Shown here: piece after piece, positions 34,463 through 45,600 of the stretch
Layout: every line of letters begins with the position of its first letter
How positions within the stretch are numbered: the stretch's first letter is position 1
DNA from: Diplosphaera chodatii
Lineage: Eukaryota; Chlorophyta; Trebouxiophyceae; Prasiolales; Stichococcaceae
Assembly (NCBI GenBank): GCA_032358165.1
Contig: JAALGY010000031.1
Span: 3,100,001-3,164,000, forward strand
Length of the DNA stretch: 64,000 nt
Reading direction: 5' to 3'
Made by a program: the position numbers and the translations under genes
The notes under the pieces: generated by a model
The model's database searches: none
Seen by the model: the letters and a program-made list of their open reading frames with translations, nothing else
What the model was told of the DNA's origin: nothing

Positions 34463-37400
34463 TCACAGCCACTGCGGCGCCGCGAGGGACTCTGCCACCA
34501 CCAGCCTCCCGCCGTCGGTCGCCGCCACGAACACGGCGCCGAAGGTGTCGCAGCGGCGCATGGACGCCTCGCCCGCCGCCACCGCCGCCGCCGCCGGCCC
34601 CGTCAGAAACCGGGACGTCCTGGCCACCGCGGGCTCCGGCGGCCCCCACGGCGCCCCCAGCTGCAGTCGCATCATCAGCACCGCATTGACACAAGCGTGA
34701 GCAGGAAGTTCGTGGAGCCGACGCACTTCCCGGTTTCGTGTCGCGCCCGGGCCTCAGGCTGTGCAGGCTTGGACCCGCAGCCCTTGCAGTCAGTGTCTCA
34801 GGATGCGGCCCATGTCATGCACTGGCCGCACTGGCCGTGCAATCCACATCAGCGCGTCGCAGGGGGCTGCCAGATGTCCGTAATGCGCACCCTGTTGGCG
34901 GCGGCGGCGGACAGCGCGGCGTGCGACCTCCTGGCAGCGTGCGGCGCCGCCAGCACGGCCGTCACGGCGCCGCGGCCGACGAAGAAGGCCTCCCAGGCCG
35001 TGTTCTTCGGCGGCGGCCCTGCAGTCAGTGGGCATTTCACTGTGTTGAACCGGCCCAGCATGCTTCAACGGATGCTGCAGGCAGCGCAGCGCAGCAGTTT
35101 GATGCCGCTGATACAACAGCCCCAAGGTCCTCGATCGTCAAGCTCCTACAAGACTGAAGGCTGCTGACTGATGCACTGCTCGCTGGGTCGCTGCTTGCTT
35201 TTGAACTTCAGCAAGGCAGCTTGGCCCCTGCTCACAGCTGCAGAATTGCAGGACTGCCGCTTGACACTCCGCTGTTTGCATGACCCACCTTCGGGGCTGT
35301 CGCCCGGCACGGCGTCCCACAGGAAGGCCCAGCCGTCCTCGCTCCCGCAGGTGATGTGGCGCCCGTCGGGCGAGAACGCGGCGCTGATGCGGGAGTCCCT
35401 GTCATGCGCAGCAGAAACGCTGTCAAAGCTGTCAATGAGGGCAGTCTGTCTCACGGTGGCCCAGCTTGCCACGTCTGGCACTTGCGCAGCTGTCGAGCAG
35501 CCACCACTGCCGATGCACTCAGCACACACGCCGAACGCCATTTGACAGGACGACTCGCACCCCAGGGTGGGCCCCTTGGCCTTGCAGGCCAGGCTGTAGC
35601 CGTCAAACAGCCGCAGCCGCGCGTCGCCGGAGGTGACCAGCAGCAGGCCGCCGCCGGCGGCGCTGCGGGCCAGCTTCCTGCTTCCGCTGCCGTCGCCCGC
35701 CGCCGGCTGGAACGCCAGGCCCGTCACCTTGCGCCCGCTCTTCGACTTGCCGCGCCTGTTCTTCACGTCTGCAGCCACGCAGGCAGCAGTGCGGTGAGGC
35801 TGTCAGCAGGTGCCTGCCCGCCCAGCTGTCAAAGTGGCAATCAGGTACCCATGCATGGCAGTGTCAATGTCCATCAGCAATTCACGCTGGCAGCAGCGTC
35901 GGCCCTACCACCTTTTTGATCGGTGGCACTGGTACATGCACCCCAAACCCAGCAGAAAGTTCCGCAAAGCAGCAAGAGCTCCAGGGGAGCAACAAAGCAG
36001 CGCCCCACCGATCTGGGCCTCGTACTCCAGGTGGCCGGCGTCGTCCACGGCGTAGAAGCGGACCTTGCCCTTGAGCGTGCCCACCGCGGCCCTGCGCCCC
36101 CCGGGGGCCCACCCCGCAGCGGTCGCCATCTCGTGCACGTCGGCCGCATCCAGCACCCGCCGCTCCGCCACGCTCCACAGCCGCACCTGCCATCGAGACC
36201 GGGATGATCGGCGCTGTCCCAGCCACACCCAATCAAACCAGGGTCAGGCCACTGGCATTGGCCGGTCGGCTTGCGCCGCGGCGGCGCTGTGCCCGGACCC
36301 TGACTGTCGGCTCGAGGGCATCTGCGGCGTCCGCAGCTCTGCACGGCGCCAACTGTGGTGTGTTTCCCACAACAGCCAGTTTGTTTACGAAGAAATATTC
36401 ATTCAAATACTTGATGGTATGGCAATGTAGTGTCAGAAAGGCGCACCTTGCCGTCCACCGAGGTGGACAGGAGCTGGGCGTCGTCGGCCGGGTTGAACTG
36501 CACCGCCGTGACCCAGTCCGTGTGCCTGCACGCCCACGACATGAGGGTCTGCCGCTGCGGCAGCGGCTCAGTTCCCCCGCCAGGCAGCGGCGGCGGAGGC
36601 CCAAGGCCAGGCGTCGAGCCCCAAGGTTCGTGCTTCAGCGGGCGGCCGGGGCGTCACAGCAGGCAGCAGGAAGCAGCGCACACGGCTGAGGTGTTTGCAC
36701 CACCCTTTACACACGAACACGCACTTGAACACGCGCAGGCAGCCGGGGCGGCTGGGGTGCCACAGCCGCACGTCCCCGTCCATCGACCCGCTGGCCAGGA
36801 AGCCCGCCGCGCTCCACCCCAGCGACAGCACCTCCTGCGGCGCGAATGGAACGCGCTGACAGCGGCAGCGGCGCCTGCTCCAGCTGGTGTGCAGCGCCTG
36901 AGGAACCGCCGCCGGGTCCGGCCGGGCGCATGCTTATCAGCGCCTCCCGACTGCAGACGACGGCGCAGCATCCTATGACGGATCACCTTCCCGTGGCCCC
37001 GCCACTCCTGCGCCGGCGCCGCCTCGAACACCGGCACCGCCTCCATCGCGGGCAGCAGCACGCCCCGCGCCGCCGCCGCCGCCGCCTCGGCTACCGCCTG
37101 CAGGCACCAGGCGCCCGGCAGGCGTCACGCGCGGTACCCTGCCAGCCGACATAGCAGGGAGCATGGCACTGCTCCAGGAACACTTTCACGGCAGCGTTCA
37201 GCACTTCACAGCCATCGTGGTGCGCAGCTGTGCTGTGGCAAGCGTCCAGCGCCGTGGCACCGAGACTTTTGTTGCACACCTGGACCGAGTTGCGGTCCGG
37301 CAGCACCGCCCACAGACGCACCACCGCATCCTGCCCGCCGGTCGCCAGGTGGCCGCCGCTGGCGCTGAAGGCCGCCGCCCAGATCACCCCGGCATGCGCA

Positions 37401-39084
37401 TCCAGCTCCTGCCGCAGGTGCGCAGCAGTTGAGCCAGCACCAAAAGCCGCTGACCCCCGACTGCAGCTGTTTGAAGGCGATCAGCACAGGTTGACTCAAT
37501 GAGTACATGTGTATAGTTGTATCTAGTCACAAATAGGGTCATACCAAATGCAGGGGTAGTAGCGGATGGCGCGCCTGGACCAGGGCCAGGTCGGCGAGCT
37601 CCGTGTGCGCGCGCCCCCGGCGGTGCGTGGGCAGGCGGCCCCCCAGCGGCACGCCCCCCGCCGCCACCGCCGGCGCCGGCATCGCCTCCTCCTCGTCCTC
37701 CTGCAGCGGCAGATCCCAGGCTGTGGCTGCATTGGGCGGCAACGACGCCGCCGCATCTACATCGCACACTTGCAATGCGGACGTCCAGGCTGGCGCCTGA
37801 GAGCGCCGCACGCGCTCGCAGAAGCGGTTCTGATGGGACGCCGGCAGCGGGGCTGCGGACAGCGGCATTCCGCTCGTGCCTGGTCGTCCGCGTCGGAGCC
37901 CAGGCTGCGGGCGGATGCGGCGCGCAGCGCGGCCGCGGCCCCCACGGCGGGGGCGCCAGACTGCGCCGACAGCCGGCTGACCGTGCGCTGCTTGCGCGGC
38001 GACCCTGGGGCATCATGAACACCGCTAAACCCTAAACCCTTGCATGTCAGCTGGCACAGCAATCCAGCGTGCCCGCCAGCATGCCCCGCTGCACGCCAGC
38101 AGCTTACAGCAAGCATCCCCAGAGTGGCTGCCGGATCAGGCACTGCAGCCGCTACCACGGCAAAGGGCTGTGCGCCCACGGCTGATGCACAGAACAACCA
38201 TGCAAACAAGCAAGACTGCTGTCTGCAGCTGCGGTGGCGCAGGCGGCGGCGCAGCGGGGGGAGGCACCTGTCTGCGGGGTGATGGGGCCGCTGGCTATGG
38301 TTTCTGACTCGTCCGAGGCCGCGCTGCCGCCCGAGATCCGGCTGACCGACTGCTTGAGGCCGGCCCAGCCGCCGCCGCCCTTGCCAAAGGTGTTGCCCTG
38401 CACCGCAGGTGACAGCTGAGTTGGAGGTGGGTGCTGCGAGCACCAGGTGACTACACCATGCAGCGCACATCTCGCACCCGCGACAGACGTTGTGGCGCCA
38501 GCGCTGCAGTGGTCGAGCGCGAATTGCGAATCTTTGAAAGAATAAAAATTGCGATGCGGACCGCACCTTGTTGGCTGTGGCAAAGGCCTTTTTGAACCAG
38601 GCGCCCGTTTTGCCGAGGGGCGCCTTGGGCGGCGACCCCGCAGGGCTGCCCCCGCCCGGCTCCTGGGTGGCTGGCCTGGCGCTGCAGGAGGACGCGAGCA
38701 AGCTCGTCAGTGGAAGCGGCCTCCAGCAGCAACTGCGCACCCTCTGCAAAGCTGCGCTTCTATGCCCTGAAAGCATGCTCTGGTGGTACTCGCATGTGAT
38801 ATGTCGAGCGCAACTGCGCGGGTGCCGCACAGACAATCTGCAGCCTCAGCGTTCCACAAACAGCGATGGTGGTATTCTGGAAGGTCAAGCCAAAGCCAGA
38901 CCTAGACTTCCCACCTGGCATCCGCTTCTGTGGGCTGCTCCTCAGCACCCTGCGGTGTTGACGCAACGCTGCCGGCGGCGCTGCCGGCGATGCTGCCGTC
39001 CTCCTCATCGTCCCAGGAGTCATCCGACTGCGTCGCGTAGCTGGCGTCCTCCGAGAACTGGTCTTCCTGCATGGACCACGGCAT
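34463..39084 (-). CDS. WD40-repeat protein, WDR44-like
   Basis: Probable beta-propeller scaffold. In plants and animals this type links membranes or small GTPases; that role is inferred here. ATG at 39084 starts an acidic region (EDQFSEDASYATQSDDSWDD). Clear exons include 39084-38915, 38681-38567, 38397-38268 and from 38003 down. Then come WD repeats: AHAGVIWAAAFSASGGHLAT with DAVVRLWAV (about 37.3 kb), HGKVIR, VLSLGWSAAGFLASGSMDGD (about 36.8 kb), DWVTAVQFNPADDAQLLSTS (about 36.5 kb), a TLKGKVRFYAV repeat (about 36.0 kb), a KVTGLAFQPA repeat (about 35.7 kb) and ISAAFSPDGRHITCGSEDGW (about 35.3 kb). The frame ends in TGA at 34465-34463. The phrase LVQELDAHAGVIW matches the conserved entry of the plant family, but joining it needs a non-GT donor near 37.56 kb. 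Several middle junctions are unresolved. Confidence 0.84.
38025..38041 (-). repeat. Telomere-like (CCCTAAA)2 motif in a WD40-gene intron
   Basis: CTAAACCCTAAACCCTT lies about 20 bases upstream of the acceptor of the exon that starts at 38003 on the minus strand. In gene orientation it reads AAGGGTTTAGGGTTTAG. Confidence 0.7.
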
Positions 39085-40028
39085 GAGCTTGGTGCATCAG
39101 CGCTCAGGCAACACCAGACTCCTGGTCCGTCAACTGTAGCGCTGTCCCATGGTAGGCGCTGAGACATGCCTGCTGTATAGCTCCGGGCTGTTGGCCATCC
39201 TCCTCCAACACTGTGTCAGGCTTTGGTGGCATGCCTGTCGCCATACCGCCGCGTCACCGTGCCATCGATCAGCGTTCAGCAGCAGGTCCAAGAGCTGATA
39301 TGCTGCAGGCAAAGTTGTGTCCAGACCGTCGCAATGACGTGGTAATGACCCTCCACGCACACTCGAGCAAGCAAGAGGCACCAGTGGCGTCAGACCGTGA
39401 CCAGATCGTCTGTGAGCAAATGCTGGGTGTTCTCAGCTCGATTCTTTTGGGGTAGTCAGCTTGGAGAGTATCAACCATACACCACCTTGCTGTGCTACTG
39501 TTTCAAGACGGAGCACTTGTGGAAATGCTCGCGCGCTGCGATCACCAAATCGTGCACGTGGGCAACAGCAAGTACAAGCAAGCTCCCGCAGTGGCTCCAT
39601 TGCAGCAGCCACTGTTTGACGCTGTCCAGCCGCAAAGTCAGAGCACGAACGCCTATAGTCACTCCTGTAAGACCAGTGTGATGCCTTGCATTCTTTTGTC
39701 CATTCAACTGTGCACCACCCACTGCACACTCCTGCGCAACAGGTGCAGACCAGCCATGTGCAGCGACAGGCCCACAGCTGCAGCAGGTGTGAACCAGGGT
39801 GATGGCAGGGCCTCAGGGAATGCACCCTCTGGCCCCTTCGTGGCAGGTGAGGGTGGGTGCCGCTGCACAGCCGAGGTCAGCAGCGGCCATGACCCACACC
39901 ATGACCCACACCATGACCCACACGATGCTGCAGTGTTCGCACTGAGGTCTTGCTGCGTGCCTGCGAAGTGGGTTGGGTGCCACACTGCTAGAGCTCACAG
40001 TTTGTCGCCATGACTCCGTACAACAGGG
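39085..40028. other. Divergent intergenic region
   Basis: It lies between the WD40 gene (-) and the coiled-coil gene (+) and may hold both promoters, and possibly an unrecognised first exon of the latter. A 12-bp tandem repeat is at 39889-39923. Nothing else is supportable. Confidence 0.45.
39889..39923 (+). repeat. 12-bp tandem repeat, about three units
   Basis: Nearly three units of ATGACCCACACC follow one another. There is no array structure with spacers, so it is an ordinary minisatellite. Confidence 0.8.
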
Positions 40029-40798
40029 ACACAGGAGTGGCGGGTGGGGGATGGCGGCAGCGTGTCATCGGGCGCCGCTGAGCGGGCTGCTCTGCGGCAC
40101 GAGGTCGCGCGCCTGGACAACGCCGTGGCGCACCTGGAGTCGTCCAACGCGGAGCTGCGGGCGGCCCTGGCGGAGGACCCCTCGGACACTGACTTCCGGG
40201 ATGCAATCGGGGTGAGACTACTCGTTGCTGCCTGCCCAACCTCCACACCACGGTAACTTGCAAGCCTCGTCAAAGGGCTTTAGCCTTAATGATTGCATGA
40301 AGGTCCGCAGCCTTGAAAGCATGTTGCACCCCTCCATTTGCGGACGGCATGGTCAACATGAGTTGGGAAGCCTCCTGCCTGCCGCTGCAAGACGGTGCGA
40401 AGGATGCCCCTACCAACTCTGATCTGGCCTGCAGGAAAACATTGGCGTGATTGCCAAGTACCGTGCGCGGGTCGCAGCGCTGCGGGACGAGCTCGCCGCA
40501 AGCGGCGGCGCTGGCCACGACGCTGCTGATGCTTATCGGCAGCCTGCAGACACCTCGGAGAACCCAGGTGCGCCTCCAATACCGCACCCGCACCTAAACC
40601 CACCCTGCGTTCACGCCACAGCCGGAGGTGCTTGGCATCAGGGCAGCAGAGTTTGCACCTCAATGTATCTGGCTTTTTGCTGCAGGGCCGCCGAGAGCGC
40701 AGCAGACCGCACCTGGGCCACAGCCGCACAGCATGGGCATCGACAGCGCAGCTGATGACGCTGACAGACAACAGCCCACAGGTGAGGGTTTTGACTGA
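40029..40798 (+). CDS. Small coiled-coil protein (start not resolved)
   Basis: Function and family unknown to me. Three frame-consistent pieces: about 40029-40212, 40435 to about 40568, and about 40686 to the TGA at 40796-40798. The first two encode an amphipathic coiled coil (ALRHEVARLDNAVAHLESS, then ENIGVIAKYRARVAALRDEL) joined by an acidic hinge (EDPSDTDF). The third is Pro/Gln-rich and ends DDADRQQPTGEGFD. There is no ATG in frame before the coil in the first piece, so an upstream exon must carry the start; the piece probably opens at one of two acceptors (near 40028 or 40035). Regular heptads and exon phases 0 and 1 that close in frame argue that this is real. Confidence 0.55.
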
Positions 40799-42667
40799 CG
40801 TGCTGCCTGTGATGCCTGTCAAACCACTTGCCAACATGCCTAGCAGTCACCGCGTGCTTCTGCAGCCAGCAACGCACGGCTGCCTAGACAACGCGGCTTG
40901 TGCTGCACTGCAGCTGGCTCCAGCGCCGCAGCAGGTAGTCATGGCACCAGTCCAATGGATGTGAGCTGACGCAGCACCTCGCATGGCAGGAGCGTGATTG
41001 TACAAGGAGTTGCCGATGCCAATGCGCCAATGAGACAGCCCGACATGGTGTTATAGTATATCATACCGTTGAGTTCCGTAGCAAAGGTGCAACACATGCC
41101 CAGCTGTGCCATCCGGAAGCGTCTGCTGATTTACACACCCGGCAGTCACAGCTGGCTGATCACAGCAGGTCCGATCAGCACTCCGAGTCTGCCTTTCAAG
41201 TGTTACACCCCATTTGTTTCCACGACCTTCTCGACGATTGGCCCCCAATCAGCCTGGCCACAATCTGCCAGCACACTTCATTTGTGGCGCGGCCTAAGGC
41301 TAGCAAGAGGCTGCGGCCAGACTCTGCTCATGCAGACGTTGATACGTGCGCGCAGCCTGTGTCCTACACCCGGGCGGGGCCGCCAGACGGGAGGGCAGGT
41401 CCGGCCAGCGACCTGTGGGTCTGACTACTTCGCCGGACGCTTTTCGCCCATCAGAGCCGCTTGACGTCCGCCACGCCCAGGTGCAGCTGGTGGAAATGAT
41501 TCCGGAGCTCTGTCGCGGGCCGTGGGTACAGCCTCGGCGCAGACGGTGATGTATGGAAAGGGCCGGGTTGGCGTTCCCTCGCATCGCGAGCACGGCGAGC
41601 AGGGGTAGCAGCCTCTGTGACTCGGGAGCAGCAATGGGTTTGAGGCTGAGCAACTTGGGTGACAGCTCGGTGGCAGCCTTCCGGCAGCCAGAGATCAAAG
41701 GCCCCAGCTAGCCGGCGGATGTTTGAGCACTGGAGTCGTTGTTTCTTACAGACACGCTCTGCTGCTGTTGCTGACGGACTCACTGGTCTCATGCAGCATC
41801 TGCCGATCAGGAGGTCATGCACGTTGCAGCGCTGACAAGCGCATAAGAGCATTGCCCGTGCTGCTGACCTGAGAGCCACCAGTACAATCGTCAGCACCGG
41901 GCCGGCTGATTCTGCGGGGTCAAGCACAGCTTAGCGTGTTACCGACAGCGCACGCGAGGCCTGGAGGCGGCCGCGAAGCGCCGGCTGCAAGTGCACTTAC
42001 AGGCATCCACGTGGAGCCAGGCAATAGCATGTTGTGCGACTTGCATTATGTGCCACTGCCGCTCTCACCCCGCGCTTCGGCTATATCCAGCGATCGGCCT
42101 GCGGTGTTCAGCCGGCGCGCAGTCAGTTTCGGACGCTGAGTCCAGGGAGCCCTGCAGCGTGCAACTGATGGAGTGCTGCACAGTCACGCCCTGCAAGTAG
42201 GAGGTGAAATGCTCGTCTGGGCTGTCCCGCGGTGTGTTCTGAGCTTCAGAACATGTACTTGCATGTCCGCCTGCTACGATTGAGAACGATGTCACGTTGG
42301 GGCGTGGCGTTGGCCATGCATGTGTGCGCGCTCAGTGCACACTGAAAACCTTCCCATGTCATGATCGGTGTCTCGATGGACGCGGGGCACGACGCGACTA
42401 AGTTGTCAGGGAATGCACGCTTCACCGCTCGCGGGGCCGGCAAGACCTCAGAGCTCATCATGCTTGCAGGCGCGACCGCGTCCTGGGGGTCGTAACAGCG
42501 GCGGCAGCGTCGCAAAACACCCAGCGCAGCTGACCAGCGCCGCTGCACAGCCCACAGCTGCACCGAGCACATGGCGCAGCGCCTGGGCTGCCGCACAGCT
42601 CCCAGCAGCGGCTGCTAGCTGGCGGAAAGCGTGAGCAAGGAGCGCTCGAGGTGTGCGTCCTGCAGCC
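40799..42667. other. Intergenic region upstream of the giant gene
   Basis: No gene is supportable in 1.9 kb. A minus-strand frame at 41300-41698 lacks family signs and splice support. The giant gene downstream opens just after an acceptor-like CTGCAG (42660-42665), so a 5' exon of it could lie in this stretch. Confidence 0.45.
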
Positions 42668-45600
42668 ATGCCCGCGCTGGGCGGCCTACTTCGGAGGCAG
42701 GACGCCCCGTCGGGCTTCGTCGGCAGCGATCCGAACGCCGCGAGGCCCGCAGCGCTTGCGAACGGCCGCAGCCGCCTGGCGACCAAGTCAGACGCCGGCG
42801 GCGGCGGCGGCAATGGCGGCGGCCCCGCACAACAGCCTGACGCCTATGCTGCGGCGCTGTCGCGCTCCCCCTCGCAGCCGTCGCCGGCCGGCAACCACAC
42901 CGGCAGCACCTCGGCTGCGGGCCCGCCGGGAGGCAATGCCAACGGCGGCGGCGGCGACTACATGGCGGCCATGGGCGGCGACTGGTGGAAGGCCTGGAAC
43001 GCGATGCCCACCACTGCCCCTGGCACCGGCGCCGGCTCGCCCCAGGTGAGCGCCTGGTCATCACGTGACGTGCATCAGGCAGGTTGCGACTTTTGCTCGA
43101 AGTGGCTTTCTCCTGACTGCATACAAGCTGCATACCTGCAGCCCGCTCTGCCATCCAATACAAGACAGTGTAACGTATAAAGCATGATGTGTCAATGTTG
43201 GGCACTTCATGTCCAAATGAACACCATTGCAACCACCTCCACTACTTCCGCCAGCGCAATCATCCGCCCAGCATGAAAGCATGGTGTGCTCTGAATATGC
43301 AGGGGCCGTCGTCGCCGGCGAAGCCCCCCGGGGCGGCGGGCTTCGGCCCCTCCGGCCCGGCCGCCTTCCGCAGCAGCAGCCTGGGGAGCGCGGGCGTCGG
43401 CGGCCCGGGGCCCGCCGCCGAGGCGCCGCGGGAGGTGCTGGTGGTGGACCTGCCCCCGGGGGAGACGCCGCCCTCGTCCCGATCGCCCTCCCCGCCCGGC
43501 AGTGAGCAACATGTCACCACCCTGCGCGCATCCCGCTGCACATGCCTGGGAGTGCCCACCATTGATATCCATAACGTTTCCTGATGCAGCGCCTCCCAAT
43601 CAGGCCCCTTACGCATGGTGCGAGAGCACTGCAGCTGCGGTACAGCTGTGGGATGCGTCCATGCCCCTGACACCGGTTGCAAATGTGACAAGCAGGCCTG
43701 CAAGGGCAGCCGCTGCCGGCGATGCCGGGCCGCAACTTCCGCTCGGCTTCGGCGGACCCGCGGGCGCGGCCGCCTCCAGAGCGCACCGGGTCGCCGGGCC
43801 TGAGCCGCGCGGGCGCGGCCGCGGCGGCGGCGGCGGCGCTGACCAACGGCAGCCGGCCGCACACCCCGCAGCAGACCCCGCCCCGCAGCCCGCGCTCTGC
43901 GCATGCAGGTCTGTCCGTGCCTGCACTTTCAGTGGAGCTGCTGGATACTAAAACTGCAGCGCGAAGCATGACTGCTGCAGTGCTGCCCGGCCAGCATGAT
44001 CAGCCAGCACGAGCGGGCGCTGAGAAGTCCTCACTTGGTAGCACCCGTTTGCTACGAACACAGTGATCCACAGCCCTTTCAAGCTGTCATCTTACATCGT
44101 GTCAGCAATGCTGATACTCTCGTGGCTTTGGTGAGTCATAGCCAGTGCCAGTCGTTCCTCTAGCCTCTTCATGCTCTCATTCCGCAGGGGACTACCCGTC
44201 GCCAAGGTCGGTCGCGTCGTCGCACAACCACCCCCGCAGCCCGGGCCACGGCCGCCGGCCCGCCAACAGCATCGACCTGCAGCCGCTGTTCGACGACGGC
44301 CGCCTGCAGCAGCCCCAGCAGCGCATTTCCAGGCAGCCCCCGCAGCAGGCGCTCAGCCAGCCGGGCAGCGCCCGGTCCGTTGCGTCGGCGCACTCCGTGG
44401 CGTCGAGAGCGGCGCAGTCGGAGGCGGGGTTCTTCGGCACCGCCAAATCCGGCGGCCTGCAGGGCCGCGCCGCCGGCAGCAGGAAGCAGCCGGCGGCGGC
44501 GGGGGCCCCCGCCCCCCGCGGCGGCTTCGTGCTGGGCCCAGGCGTCAACAAGCTGCCGACGCAGGGGCTGCTGGCGTCGCCGCAGCTCCGAGGCGGCGGC
44601 GGCGGCGGCGGCGGCGCAGGCGCCACGCCCCTGTCTGGCATGATCGTCGGCCGCCAGGTGCTTGCAGTCCTGCCCCCAGTTGCGGGTCGTGCCCTGGTTG
44701 CTGCAGATTTTGCCTTGCCGTTTTGCCGTCGGACGTTCTGCGCTTGTCTCGTCCCTTGCTGTGCTCAGCTGTGTGCTCTGGCTGGCTGTGCATGCAGCGC
44801 ACGCTACCACCAAACCTCTGCAATTGCGCTAACACCAACCCTGCTGTGCTCTCCTGCTGCAGGCGGACCGCTCCAGCACAATCGCAGCAGCCCGCGACGC
44901 GCGGCGAGCCGCCGCCGAGCTGGAGGCCCGGCAGGCGAGCCCCCCGCTGCCCGCAGCGACCAGGCCTCCACATAATCATGCCGCCAGCGGCGGCGGCGAC
45001 GGCTACGCGTCGCCGAGCCGGGGATCCCCCGGCGCCGCGCCTGCGGGCCCCCTGGAGCGGAGGGGCTCCCCGGGGCTGTCCGCCCAGCTGGAGCGGAAGG
45101 GGTCGCCGGGGCTGCTGGACTCCCCGATGCACTCCCCCGGCCGGCGCTCCGCCTTTGTCGCCGCCCGCCACTCCACCCTGGCGGCCTCCGCCGCAGAGCC
45201 GCCCCGCGCCGACAGGTGCGCCTCCTGCTTCTTTCATGGCTCGAAGGGTTGCTTGTCATAGCTGATGCCGTGGTGCTGTGGTGCCTAAGTCATCCACAGA
45301 CTGAGCCATGCTTTGGGCGTACAGCAAACAGCATGTCACAGAGGGGCTGGACGCTGCTGATCGTGAAGGCTGGCTGCCTCACCATCAGCTTGATTTCTGC
45401 TTCTATTCCATGCTTAGTACACTTTTGCTCCATGTCGCACTTGCCCCGTGTCAAATGCTGGTTGTCAGGTTGCAGACCCCAACACAGCAGGTGGCCACAC
45501 GCTTGCCCCAGTATTGCCCCAGTATTGCATTCTCCGGCAGCTGTGCGACTCCACATGTGCAGCCTGCCGCATGTCTTTGCGCCAGCCAGAGCCTGCCAGG

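Noticed and set aside
39889..39923. Short direct repeats, considered as a CRISPR-like array
   Set aside because: Units are contiguous with no spacers and only about three copies; this is a minisatellite in a eukaryotic genome.
41300..41698. Minus-strand open frame of 132 codons
   Set aside because: No start context, splice support or recognisable sequence; length is within what GC-rich DNA gives by chance.
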